Both the position numbers and the translations under genes were made by a program. Shown here one piece after another: positions 28,701 to 36,822 of a DNA stretch of 64,000 bases. The notes beneath the pieces were generated by a model that worked only from the letters and a program-made list of their open reading frames with translations, was not told the origin of the DNA and made no database searches. Source of the DNA: Verrucomicrobiota bacterium (GTDB lineage Bacteria; Verrucomicrobiota; Verrucomicrobiia; Chthoniobacterales; Terrimicrobiaceae); the NCBI GenBank assembly GCA_017305195.1, contig JAFKMU010000040.1, forward strand, positions 99,013 through 163,012. The letters run 5' to 3'. The stretch's first letter is position 1. Each line of letters opens with the position of its first letter.

Positions 28701-31700
28701 CCGCCAGCCTGGCATCGCGGTCAGCGACCGCCTCCTGTCCCGACGACTGCGTAAACGTCCGATAAACCGACACCGGGAGATCGCTGTCTCCGAGAGCGAG
28801 GTCCGTCGTGTTCTGGACGAGCATGACCGCCTGCATCGAGGCGCCGCGCATGACAAAACTCGACCTCAACGCGCGCCAGGACGGGATGGACGAAGCGTCC
28901 GAGATGAGGCGGGAGAAAAGCTCCGGAGCGAGAGGGCTGTCGCTCATGATCGCGTGCATGAGCACCGCATTGCGCGTCATGACCATCTGGGAAAGAATGT
29001 CGGCCGGCAGGTTCGAGGAACCTCTTTCCATCTCGTTCAGGATCTCGATGGTCGTGTCGAAAAGCTTCCCGTTCAACGCCAGCGCGGCGAGTTGAAGCTG
29101 GAGCTGGGGGGGGGCAGCAAATTCGGGGCGCTGCCTAATCTCCTGGACCCGCGCCTTGAAAGCCCCGAGCTTCGCCTCCGGCACCGCACCGCCCGGAAGG
29201 AGAAACTCCTTGCGGGTGTCGGCGATCAGCCTGGTGCAGGCATAGACCGGGTCGCCCTTTTCCAGGCGGTCGGAGATTTTGGCCTTGCGCTCCTTGTCGT
29301 CCGGGTGCTCGGCCATGCTCCCCTCCAGCAGGAGCCGGGCAGTCGCCAGGTCGGAACCCGGATCATCCGCCTCGGCCGCCACGATGGATCGTATCCCATC
29401 GCCATCGTTGGTCACCTGATAAACGATCACCTGGAGATATCGCGGGACATTCTGCTCCTTGAAAATCTCCCGCAGCCGGGACTGAAACTCCTTAGCCTGC
29501 CCCTGCGCGGTCGAGAGGCGCTGAAGCGTCATGAGCGCGCTGACCTGCGCCTTTTGGTCCGGCGCAACCACCGACGTCGTATTGCCTCCGCCCATCCCGG
29601 GGAAAAACATGGTGGGGTAACGAAATCCCCCTCGCCCCCGGTAGGTGTTGAACATTTGTTGCAGGGAGTTCTGCGACGAGTTCATCAGCACGTAAAACGG
29701 CGCGTAGCGCAAGTAGGGACCGAAGGAACCGCCGTACATGCGATTTGCAGAAGTATCCTGGGCCACGGCTTCCAGCGATTTCGCGAGGCCGCCATCCTCC
29801 AGGATCTGCCAAAGGGTCTCCTCCGCCTTGTGGAATTTCCTTTGCTGCAAGCGGAGATTGGCCACCTCCCAGCGCCGCTCGATGGATGCCTCGGGCTGGG
29901 CCGCCACCTCATCGATGAAAGCATCGGCCTCGGCATCGAGCCCGCCCTGCCTCATGGCGATCAGGACGGTGTTCCAACCCGACGGATTCTTCAACGCCGC
30001 GTCGCGGGCCTTGGCAAATTCCTCCAGGCCTTTGGCGGTCTCCCCGGCGCCGAACAAGCGCTCGATGTAATCGGCCCGGTTCTCGGTGCTCGGCTCCAGC
30101 TCATAGATCCGCGCCGAGAGGCGCAGCACGTCGTCCTGGTCGCCGCCCCGCTCGGCCAGGTCGCGCAGCCGTGAAACTGCGGTCACGTTGTCCGGGTTGT
30201 GGCCGAGGCTTTTCTCGAGTTCGTCGCGGGCTGAGAGCGAATCGCCCTGCATGAGGTAGATCTCGGCGAGATACGCGCCATATTTCGCTCCGCCCTGCTC
30301 CTTGGACTGGCGCTCCCGGAGCTTGGCGATCAGTTCGTCGATGCGGCCGGTCTGGTTCGCGAGTTCGATCTGGCGGCGAAAAATCTCCATCCGGCGAGCC
30401 TCGCGCTCCTCCTTCACGAAAGCCTCCTCCAGAACGCGCTCGGCATCGTCGTTCTGCTGCTGGATCTGGAGCAGTTCGGCCAGCTTCAGCCGCAGGCTGG
30501 TGGCATCCTCGACGTAGCGCACGGCCTTGCGCAGTTCCGCGATCGCCGCGTCAAACCTCCCCGCCCGGAGAGCGATATCTGCGTAGGCGGCATACAGCGA
30601 GGAGTCCGCCGGGGATTTCTCGATGAGCTTCCCCATCGTCTGCAGCGCGGCATCCGCCTTGCCACTCTCGGCCTGGATGCGCGCCGCCGCCCGCAGGCTC
30701 TCCACAGCCATCCGGGGGTCGGCCGCAGCAACGGCCTCCCAGGCGGCAACCTGGTCGTCGGACGTTCCGAAGGCCTGGGCAAAGTCCGCCTGCGCCCGGG
30801 CGACCCGCAGGGCTCCGGCATGGGATTTCAGGTAATCCACCGCATTCCTGGCGGCCTCCTCTTTTTGCGCGGACAAGGCAAGACGCAGGAGAACGACGGC
30901 GTCGAGTTCGCTGGCCGGGTCCTGCACGAGGCGGTCGGCAATCTTTCGCCCCTCCGGCCTGTCGGAGTCTGTTTCCGTAAGGAACAAGGCGTATTTCCTG
31001 GATGCGTCCTCGGCAAAGAACTCATTGGGCGCCTGCTGCCAGACCTGGGCAAACAGAGCGTCGACGGAGTCGCGATCCTTCGCCGCGAGAGCCTGGGTCC
31101 ACGCGAGATTGATCAGGTCATAGTCGCCGGGATATCGCTCCAGGCCCTGGCGGGCCGTCGCGCGAGCGAGGTCGGTCCACCCAAATTTTTCCTGCATGCG
31201 CGAGAGGGAGAGGTAATTCCCCGGCTGCGTGCGATCCCCGTCGACCAGCCCGGCCACCACGGCTTGCGCGGCCTGTTTGTCGTCCCGCTTCAGATAGATC
31301 TCCGCCAGTCGCTGACGGGCATCGGTCGCGCCGGGGGAGAGTGTGACGATGCGCTGCCATTGCGCCGCCGCCGCGTCCGTGAGCTCATGCGAGGCGAGGA
31401 TTTCCGCCAGCCGGGCGACCCGGGCGACATCCTGCGAATCAGCCGGAGCGAGACGATTCCAGGCGGCGAGAGCGGCTTCGCGGGATTTGTCCTGCTTCGC
31501 ACTCTCGTAAACGCTCCAGTGCAGGTCGCCGAGCACGACGATCACGTCCTCCGGCGCGTCCTTGGGCAGGGCGAGCTTCTCAGCCTCAGCAATGGCATCC
31601 TCGGTGCGTCCCACCTCCTTGAGACGGCGCACGAGCGAGAGATGGAGATCCTTGTTGTCGGGAGCCAGTTGAGCCGCCTGCCTCAGGAGATCGACACCCT

Positions 31701-32649
31701 CCGCGCCGCGGCCCAGTTCGTCGAGCACGTCCGCCCGGGCGGCCAGGGCGACGTAATCACCCGGCACCGCAGCCGCCCGCTTCTCATAGTACGCGAGCAG
31801 GCCGGGCAGGTCATTTTTCCGGCGATAGAGCTCCTCGATGCGATTGCGGACATCCCGCTGAATCCAGCTTCCCTCGCTCGTCTCCTCCAGGGCGTGATCG
31901 TAGATTGCCACGGCATCGTCGATCTTTCCTTCCGCCTCGGCCACCTTCCCAAGCCGCAGCGAGGCGGCCACGCGGCGGAACGGATCGTTCGCGCTGGCGT
32001 CACGCATGGCGGTGAAAGCCTTGCGGGCCTCCTCGTATTCCCCGGCGGCAAGGAAGGCCTCCCCGGCCTCCTCGAGGACATACTGGTCATTCGGGAACCT
32101 GATCAAGGCGTCCCGCCAGACCGCGAGAGCCTTGTCCTCCTTGAACGAACGCTGATAGAGAAGGGCCAGCGAACGCATCAAATCCAGCCGGTCCACCGAG
32201 GCGAGTTCATCGACGGCGAGCGCCTTTTCATAGGCTGCGGCGGCCGCGTCGAACCGCCCCTCGGTCGTCTCCAGTACGCCCAGCAGCCTGCCGGCCTGCG
32301 CCGGGCTGGCCCCGGCGGCCAGGGCGGCGAGGTAGCACTTGCGGGCCGTATCGGCGTCGCGGCGCCTCTCGGCCAGGAGCCCCTGGAGCAGGAGATACGA
32401 GGCCTTTGCAGTATCGTCCTTCGCGGCGGCGTCCTGCCAGCGCTGCTGCAGGATCTCGAGGCCCCCTCCCCCGGTCGAGTACCACTCGACGACGCGGTCA
32501 AGGGGCGCTCCGGCCTGCGGGGACCGGACAAGGAGCAGCTCATACCGATCCGCGATCTGCTGGTTCAGCTCGGACTCCGCCCTCGCCGGTCCGCCCGGCA
32601 GCAGCAGGCACACGCAGAGAATCAGCCAAAGATACGGGGAGTTTTTCAT
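22768..32649 (-). CDS. Giant secreted TPR-repeat protein (about 3,293 residues)
   Basis: The last gene of the second MoxR/VWA operon. It starts at the ATG at 32649 (MKNSPYLWLILCVCLLLPGG) with a signal peptide cleaved near residue 27. About residues 30-1960 are many TPR-like helical pairs (for example AAAAYEKALAVDELASVDRL, ARKAFTAMRDASANDPFRR, AELRKAVRYVEDATSLRLKL). A beta-rich region at about 1965-2240 begins RLKVFWKASLAIEET and ends GLQVIRFSW. More TPR helices follow, then a second beta-rich region (about 2628-2905) and a helical C-terminus. The beta regions look like lectin/concanavalin-type or fibronectin-like modules, unassigned. It lies 10 bp after the VWA-GATase gene. Its size and location suggest a periplasmic or surface scaffold for the cluster. 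No enzyme domain is visible. Confidence 0.85.
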   Translation of the reverse strand: MKNSPYLWLILCVCLLLPGGPARAESELNQQIADRYELLLVRSPQAGAPLDRVVEWYSTGGGGLEILQQRWQDAAAKDDTAKASYLLLQGLLAERRRDADTARKCYLAALAAGASPAQAGRLLGVLETTEGRFDAAAAAYEKALAVDELASVDRLDLMRSLALLYQRSFKEDKALAVWRDALIRFPNDQYVLEEAGEAFLAAGEYEEARKAFTAMRDASANDPFRRVAASLRLGKVAEAEGKIDDAVAIYDHALEETSEGSWIQRDVRNRIEELYRRKNDLPGLLAYYEKRAAAVPGDYVALAARADVLDELGRGAEGVDLLRQAAQLAPDNKDLHLSLVRRLKEVGRTEDAIAEAEKLALPKDAPEDVIVVLGDLHWSVYESAKQDKSREAALAAWNRLAPADSQDVARVARLAEILASHELTDAAAAQWQRIVTLSPGATDARQRLAEIYLKRDDKQAAQAVVAGLVDGDRTQPGNYLSLSRMQEKFGWTDLARATARQGLERYPGDYDLINLAWTQALAAKDRDSVDALFAQVWQQAPNEFFAEDASRKYALFLTETDSDRPEGRKIADRLVQDPASELDAVVLLRLALSAQKEEAARNAVDYLKSHAGALRVARAQADFAQAFGTSDDQVAAWEAVAAADPRMAVESLRAAARIQAESGKADAALQTMGKLIEKSPADSSLYAAYADIALRAGRFDAAIAELRKAVRYVEDATSLRLKLAELLQIQQQNDDAERVLEEAFVKEEREARRMEIFRRQIELANQTGRIDELIAKLRERQSKEQGGAKYGAYLAEIYLMQGDSLSARDELEKSLGHNPDNVTAVSRLRDLAERGGDQDDVLRLSARIYELEPSTENRADYIERLFGAGETAKGLEEFAKARDAALKNPSGWNTVLIAMRQGGLDAEADAFIDEVAAQPEASIERRWEVANLRLQQRKFHKAEETLWQILEDGGLAKSLEAVAQDTSANRMYGGSFGPYLRYAPFYVLMNSSQNSLQQMFNTYRGRGGFRYPTMFFPGMGGGNTTSVVAPDQKAQVSALMTLQRLSTAQGQAKEFQSRLREIFKEQNVPRYLQVIVYQVTNDGDGIRSIVAAEADDPGSDLATARLLLEGSMAEHPDDKERKAKISDRLEKGDPVYACTRLIADTRKEFLLPGGAVPEAKLGAFKARVQEIRQRPEFAAPPQLQLQLAALALNGKLFDTTIEILNEMERGSSNLPADILSQMVMTRNAVLMHAIMSDSPLAPELFSRLISDASSIPSWRALRSSFVMRGASMQAVMLVQNTTDLALGDSDLPVSVYRTFTQSSGQEAVADRDARLAAWLTKRASRDALDVYGVALFYNAWFAGNRDEAIKRLEAIEKKNPSPRGAALLLEAYERTNAADKALAVVDVAALQDGETPEVRAFRKLRLLRQAGKTEEARALLDKLAKGRVSYTLRDQLAAEVNLLGVPASNYQSLSAPSYRSPRNSRGENSLTAQVSRMVNDGRKDEAEKLARQVLQRPFPAQDNYQEINLRDSMVRILSNMKRSEALESELRDQIAANPGDFDAAIRLAEVLTQRDSREASDILIKGVEKGTPTGAQLGYAVYIMQRRGDDRSRVAELMCRIIQRNPDDLYAAGIQMQEILQRNDDPKAREQIADTIAGLDQEQYDRLFLPQRLSGQFAESAILPQLAEYSVQAGKPDQAIALLSRAKDESLSNLYQGWPLLMRLMELQLAQGRKDEARTIMLSLVGKDSQSSLLRSQGGLANTIMNMMENSSGGAKTMEDQVIRLGKVAEQTDTFQTLLDSLAPKEGEIGRGGISAGLMLRTIYKQPGVTKEWRDFANAKAPVAGYVSPTILATGLKVLADEDDGDRTVPALLGRLQDTSFYSGDAPLGFLLKTRPVLEKYRENPKVAKFLEYLVSKSLSDPNAINYMAYSQNYPEVIGLLVDLGQVDLAQKLFDATAASRASRNTGRDIVFQTIEARLKAARGSNNAYRFVCAGTPGAEGRLKVFWKASLAIEETDMPDYYSRKNVAWDAGTVSFGPKQKPLELEILAGPNPLALERVALIKSPSPTGTIEVKAPGSLGLLQTRWKRADGSEGWGPLIAYLQGENLVATGGVPESAGLGKGSIQTNQPGPLGPKSAIVLDGMFPQTELKIELASVKIAKTDEGLAFLGWFGARGRNSSSVEFRLRNSEGGDSTDGDYFSQMTDGQWAQSIQIYLRDSSRSPWQSLPSKAEQFTVLGRFSASSGFNGQWAINGAWAGLQVIRFSWKAEAAQIQELMSQAGKARGQKDYAGAADLYIKALKMNPRQVLQQNSASVLFECFEKAQKLPLLFEVMLAPGLYMADPLANNRVAMQGDAFFSRLAEAASLPDASAPAREWLRRIQSIPLSENTRFSIDAALLKAARKDPAKTTPEKLAALLGWNPDKANAGRLRMLWYSNGDIYPVRTVLDVIDETGNAGKVRELIKKMPVTADIVASQLMLDAWLAALTDPQGALNSFNQCLAQQKAGQNSVNFSSDMQDALLRRIALNHSEPGNVVAVVTALQSQRGNDAKYRQRAMVEFLYAMSRQESPQRDRYAQLWADAEFAAYKTPGYDASRERLVEMSKRLEAARDWDRIETLKGLVGNGKTFDPAIRQELNRLSALAALSRGNSDIAWPVVWTRPGATPTEVTACWQWNLRDTRPDEGLYDMVTAVADKPVLPEIQGQDRVEIYFGEMPGEMKLIGKVDGNASTGETPLDLPAGNGFLRAVAILGDKQVRGPMAVVVSGTPIYPSAGQSLKEMLQTGVKPIEASRLLVKDAAPDGSPAIQLGVTGEGSALTFEGPPFPLAPSRFCVSRCWLRRAGNGVATVATAFQGDAGSGKQSVNLLLAYRSEATGNWVSYARAVPSLPSHTFWVPYDHLTGVVPEIDEAQPGTQIASWEMVDATDSKYGQWLIELVQLKMKLEKSPTLALVERLAALAAVEPLTVLDYHGDWVCRELIKGGKSAALPPLFRAAFEAEANPLFARSRPERVYANLFAVIDNPDVPLAVRQEALAVGVAACSKNRPARKIALDRRALDLARVSGQEPEVRARLKAELLEALKSGDDQRKALLGALKEKAVWQDRLVNDLFTITAAIGDEKVVRGLLSAVQNAKDDSLEAYRRTFISLALEMLLPEPRLDEQWLNQIDKGFAMTEKVQNARDILIWPAVLADTLAARSLYPEAQIAVRRKAFDRLLKLDVNRSENAVELVRSGSPLILWSLDQKDAAGARETADRLSQRLGERKDKLSDEALRLLLPVIDALKSQNALDDKSPLIQRASADAAGSQTMAEPYKKYRSASP

Positions 32650-32659
32650 AAAAAATCGT

Positions 32660-35176
32660 CTATCGTTCCGGCCAGCGCCGGGCGGCCACATCCAGCACGA
32701 AACCCGCCAGCGCCAGAAGCGCGAGCAGCGGCCAGAGTTCCTCCTCGAGCGATGCCTTTCGGTCTTTTTTGGTAAATACGGTCTTCGGATCGGGGTCGAC
32801 CACTCCCCCGGTTTCCCCGGCGAGGCAGGAAAGGAAGTCCCGGTCCGGCGGATCAAAGAGAAACTCCTTCGAGAATCCCCGGGAAAAGGTGAAGAACCGC
32901 GAGTCTGCGGGCTGCCCCTCCCGCGTCAGCAGGACCTGCGCGGAGTAGATGCCCTTTTGCGGCGCGGCAAACTCCGCCACCCAGCGGCCGGGCAGGGTTT
33001 TCTCCAGCTGTATCTCCTGCGCCTTGCCATCGGGCCCGGCCAGCCGGATCGACCCGGTCAGCCCGGCCGGAAAACCTTCCACGGGATCGAGCGCATCGAT
33101 CACGACGCCGACCATCCCATCCTTTTCCTTCACCGCCACCTCGGACAAGCCAAGCGACTCCGGGCGGCTGAGGCGCCGCAGGAGCTGGGCCCAGAATTTC
33201 CCAAAGCCGTTCCACCGCAGCCACTCGACCGCCCAGCGGTTGCGGGCATCGGAGGTAAACGCCGCCGTCGTACCGAGCCCATAGCGCCAGGTGGTGAGCA
33301 GCGGGTCGCCGCGCTCGGTCACGAGCCATGTCTCCGAGGTCGGCTTGGGCTTCGTGCGCACATAGCCGAGGAGGAAGGGCGTCTGATCCCACGGAACCCC
33401 CTCCAGGAAATCGACGGCCCGCACCGGCTTGGCGAGGAAGGGAAACTCCTGGATGGCGGACTTTGAGGCCGTCATGGTTTCCTTGGTGAAAATCTGCGGG
33501 ACGGTCGAGGGATCGTTGGTCTCGTAGTACCGGCCGCCGCCCCATTGCGCGATCTGCGAGAGCAGTTCGGTATCCGATCCCTCGCCCACGGCGACCGTGC
33601 TCACGGTGATGCCTCCCTGGACCATCTGGCTGGTCAATTCATAGAACGGCCCCTCCTGCGACACGCCGTCGGTGAGCAGGATGACGTGCTTCAGTTTTGC
33701 GCTGCTCCCGGAAAGCTGGCGCAGCGCCTCCTCCATCGCGGGAGCCATGTTTGTCCCGCCCGCAGACTGGATGGAGGCTATCTCCGTCGCGACGCTGCTA
33801 TTCCCCGCGGACTGGAGCGGCACGACAGGATAGCACTCGCTGTCGAAGGCGATCACGCTGACGTAATCCTTTGGCCCGAGAAGCTCCGCGCTGGCCTTGG
33901 CGGCTGCCTTGGCCATCTCGATCTTGTCCCCCGACATGCTGCCGCTGCGGTCGATCACCAGCGCCAGGGCAAGCGAGGGAGCCTCCTCCTCCCGCTGAAA
34001 ATCGCAGCTCACCGGAAGCACATCCTCGACCGGGGTGCGGTAATACCCGCCCAGCCCGTAGGCCTGGTCGCCTCCCAGCATGAGCAGGCCGCCGCCGAAG
34101 TCGCGCACGTAGGAGTGAAGCAGGCTCATCTGCTCGCGGGACAAATCGGAGGCCGGCACGTTGTCGATGATGATCGTGTCGTAGTTCTGAATGTCGCTCA
34201 TCTGCGTGGGCATTCCCTGGCCGGGCCGCACGCTCAGCTCGATGCCCTCCTGCCGGAGCGCCCACTCCAGATAACGCGCCGACTCGGGACGGTCGGTGAC
34301 GAGCAGCACTCGGGCCGCGCCCTCGGAGACGACTGCGGCACCCATCTGGTTGTTCTCCGCGATGGTGTCCTGCGCCGAACGCACCCCGACCTCGTAGTGG
34401 AGCAGCTTTTCGTTGCCAGCCCTGTCCTCGAAGCGCACGTCATTGGGGCCGTTCTTCAACTCCACCTTGCGGGTGGCGATGCGCACGCCGTTGCGAAACA
34501 GGTCGATGTCCGCAGGGCCGGGTCGATTCGTTTGCACGGTCGCCGTGATCTGGAGCGGCTCGTTCGCCCGCACGGAGGCCGGAGCCGCCACCTCCCGCAC
34601 CAGCACCTCGGGACGGTCGGGCGGGGCCACCGGTACGGCATGGACCCGCACGGCTTGCTCTTTCAGAATGCCGCCAAGGCGGTCATCGCCGCCCGTGGCC
34701 ACGCCGTCGGAAAAGAGAACCACGGTTTTGACTCGTCCCGGGCGGAAATTTGCCGCGGCCAGAGAAAGCGCCGTGTCGAGCCGGGTTTCCGCCGGGCGCA
34801 TATCGGTCGGATCGGCTTTCTTGAGTTCCTCGATTCCGCGGAAAATCCTCCCGCCTCCCGCGAACCCCATCCAAACGACGTCAGCTCCGGCGAAGTTGGC
34901 TTCCCGGGCAAACTTCTCCGCCGCCTCGACCGCCTTGCCGTCGACGCTGCGGCTCTCGTCGACCAGCAGCATCACCTCCTCGCGATCCGAGGATCGCACC
35001 CAGCGCGGCTCGACCAGGGCCGATACGAGCAGCACGACCAGCACGCTGCGAATGAGCACCGTGGCCAGCCGCCTCCGGCCGCGCAGCGGCGCGATGGAGC
35101 GCGCATGCACCCACCACACAAGCGGCAAAAGCAGCAGGAAGGAAAACCATCCCGGACGCAGAATCTCCAGGCTCAA
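32660..35176 (-). CDS. Membrane protein with VWA, GATase1-like and second VWA domains
   Basis: An 838-residue protein. The start is taken at the TTG at 35176, because GGAGG lies 8 nt before it and it overlaps the previous stop by 4 nt (TTGA), as do its ATGA-coupled neighbours. The first ATG (35248) would lie deep in the upstream gene. Two N-terminal membrane helices (FSFLLLLPLVWWV, LIRSVLVVLLVSALV) precede a VWA-like domain (LLVDESRSVDG) and a GATase1-like domain (about 260-375: LLVTDRPESARYLEWALRQEG, IIIDNVPASDL, GGGLLMLGGDQAYG). A second VWA has a canonical MIDAS DRSGS (about 400-560). A C-terminal helix near 815-835 (LWPLLALLALAGFVLDVAA) anchors it. GATase catalytic cysteine is not apparent, so this domain probably binds rather than hydrolyses. 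Confidence 0.87.
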   Translation of the reverse strand: MSLEILRPGWFSFLLLLPLVWWVHARSIAPLRGRRRLATVLIRSVLVVLLVSALVEPRWVRSSDREEVMLLVDESRSVDGKAVEAAEKFAREANFAGADVVWMGFAGGGRIFRGIEELKKADPTDMRPAETRLDTALSLAAANFRPGRVKTVVLFSDGVATGGDDRLGGILKEQAVRVHAVPVAPPDRPEVLVREVAAPASVRANEPLQITATVQTNRPGPADIDLFRNGVRIATRKVELKNGPNDVRFEDRAGNEKLLHYEVGVRSAQDTIAENNQMGAAVVSEGAARVLLVTDRPESARYLEWALRQEGIELSVRPGQGMPTQMSDIQNYDTIIIDNVPASDLSREQMSLLHSYVRDFGGGLLMLGGDQAYGLGGYYRTPVEDVLPVSCDFQREEEAPSLALALVIDRSGSMSGDKIEMAKAAAKASAELLGPKDYVSVIAFDSECYPVVPLQSAGNSSVATEIASIQSAGGTNMAPAMEEALRQLSGSSAKLKHVILLTDGVSQEGPFYELTSQMVQGGITVSTVAVGEGSDTELLSQIAQWGGGRYYETNDPSTVPQIFTKETMTASKSAIQEFPFLAKPVRAVDFLEGVPWDQTPFLLGYVRTKPKPTSETWLVTERGDPLLTTWRYGLGTTAAFTSDARNRWAVEWLRWNGFGKFWAQLLRRLSRPESLGLSEVAVKEKDGMVGVVIDALDPVEGFPAGLTGSIRLAGPDGKAQEIQLEKTLPGRWVAEFAAPQKGIYSAQVLLTREGQPADSRFFTFSRGFSKEFLFDPPDRDFLSCLAGETGGVVDPDPKTVFTKKDRKASLEEELWPLLALLALAGFVLDVAARRWPER

Positions 35177-36822
35177 TCCGTCAACCTCCGGCTGTATAAA
35201 AACCACTCCGCCACCAGGAACACGAGACCGGCCAGCAAGACCAGCCACCAGCCGGGAAAGACAGGCAGAACACTCGTCGAGGCGGATCGAAAATTCTCAG
35301 CCGGGGCCAGCGGCTTCAGCTCGGATTCCACCCGTCCCGGCAGGACGGCCATCGCCTTGCCGCCGGAGGAATCGTCCCGGAGAGACTGCAGCAGGTTGCT
35401 GACAAAAATCGGGAATGCCGTGCGAAGCGGGAGGTCGGATCTGGCCGGGTCAAAGCCGATGACCATCCACCTTGCGCGGTCATCCCACTGGCCGAAGATG
35501 AGGGGATTGCCCAGGCTGGAGGCGAGCACCGCCGCGCCCGGCGCGGGTTTCCACTGCCCCGACTCCTCGATGACGACCGAAGCGAGATTGGCATGGCTGA
35601 CGAGGGCCGACTTTTTGTCGATGTCAGTCACAGGCGTATCCTTCAGGGAACCCGCGAGCTTTCCCCACAGCCCGCTGACCGCCGGGTTGATCAGGAGCAC
35701 CGGGGTCGGGGGAAACTGATCCTCGGGCACATGCGGGCCGCCGCCGATGATGAGGTCGGTGCCGTCGGGCGCCTTCAGCGGAAACATCAGGACGCGCGAG
35801 ACCTGAACGAGCGGAACGGACTCCAGCAGAGCCTCAAGATAGGGGTCCGGCGGTCCGGCGAGCAGGACATGCAAAGGCCGCAAGGGCGGCAGCTCGCACG
35901 AGGCCTTGTTATCGAGAGGCAGGGCGTCTCCCGGCGGCGGCTGGAGCGCCGCCTGAAAGGTCGAGCCAAACTCCGTGCTCCCGCGCCAGCTTTTCTTCCA
36001 CGGCTGGCCCGGCGCGCACTTCACCTCCACCCGGTCCATCGCCATGTCGTCCCGGCGCAGTTCCAGGATGCCGGTGAAAGCCTTGGGAGAAACCACCTCC
36101 GCATCGAGCTGCCAGTCGCCCGGGGAAACCGGCGAGCGCCGCACGGCCAGCAGGGTAATGCCGGCATTTTCCGCCTTGTCGTTGCGGTCGCCGCGGAGGA
36201 TCAGATCGGGCTGCACGGTCTCCCGCGCCACCTCGGGCCAGACCGAGTCGGAAAACACCTCCACGCGGGCATTGTCTCGAACAACCGTCAGTTCCCGGGC
36301 GAGGCCGATGGCCGCGCGCGGATCGCTGCCGGTCTTCAACTCTCCCACCCCGGCGAGAGCCTCGCGCAGGGCCCGCTTGCTCGACGTCCAGCCGCTCAGG
36401 ATGCGCGGCGGATTTTCCGCGCTGAGGATCGCCATTTCATCCTGGACCCGCAGGCGCGAGATGGCCGCCTCCAGGCGTTCCCTGGCCGCCTGCCACCGGG
36501 TGGACTTTCCCTCAGCCGCCTGCATGCTGGCCGAGGGATCAAAGACCGCCACCACGCGCTGCGCGGCCCGCCGCTCCCATTCAAAGGCCGGGCGGCAGAG
36601 CGCCAGCACGACGAGGAGGAGAATGATCAGCTGGAGCAGGAGAGACAGCCACCGGCGCAGCTTGCGCCACAGCGGGCTGTTCTCGATCTTCGGCTTGATC
36701 TGCTGCCAGAAAAGAAGGGTGCTCACCGGACGGCGGCGCTGCCGGGTCTTGAGCAGGTAAAAGCCGATGACCGGCAGGCTCAGCAGCGAAAGCCAGAGCG
36801 CGGCGGGGAAGAGCAGGCTCAT
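35173..36822 (-). CDS. BatA-type membrane VWA protein, second cluster
   Basis: A 549-residue protein. It has two N-terminal helices of BatA type (LLFPAALWLSLLSLPVIGFYLL; WLSLLLQLIILLLVVLALCRPAF), a VWA-like domain with the MIDAS DPSAS (RVVAVFDPSASMQ), and a long beta-rich extracytoplasmic region with LELRRDDMAMDRVEVKC and LLAGPPDPYLEALLESVPLVQVSR. A C-terminal helix (FPGWWLVLLAGLVFLVAEWFLY) closes the protein. It lies between DUF58 (4-nt overlap) and the VWA-GATase gene (TTGA overlap). The domain order matches the 'BatA plus VWA' proteins found in Planctomycetes/Verrucomicrobia MoxR operons. Confidence 0.87.
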   Translation of the reverse strand: MSLLFPAALWLSLLSLPVIGFYLLKTRQRRRPVSTLLFWQQIKPKIENSPLWRKLRRWLSLLLQLIILLLVVLALCRPAFEWERRAAQRVVAVFDPSASMQAAEGKSTRWQAARERLEAAISRLRVQDEMAILSAENPPRILSGWTSSKRALREALAGVGELKTGSDPRAAIGLARELTVVRDNARVEVFSDSVWPEVARETVQPDLILRGDRNDKAENAGITLLAVRRSPVSPGDWQLDAEVVSPKAFTGILELRRDDMAMDRVEVKCAPGQPWKKSWRGSTEFGSTFQAALQPPPGDALPLDNKASCELPPLRPLHVLLAGPPDPYLEALLESVPLVQVSRVLMFPLKAPDGTDLIIGGGPHVPEDQFPPTPVLLINPAVSGLWGKLAGSLKDTPVTDIDKKSALVSHANLASVVIEESGQWKPAPGAAVLASSLGNPLIFGQWDDRARWMVIGFDPARSDLPLRTAFPIFVSNLLQSLRDDSSGGKAMAVLPGRVESELKPLAPAENFRSASTSVLPVFPGWWLVLLAGLVFLVAEWFLYSRRLTD

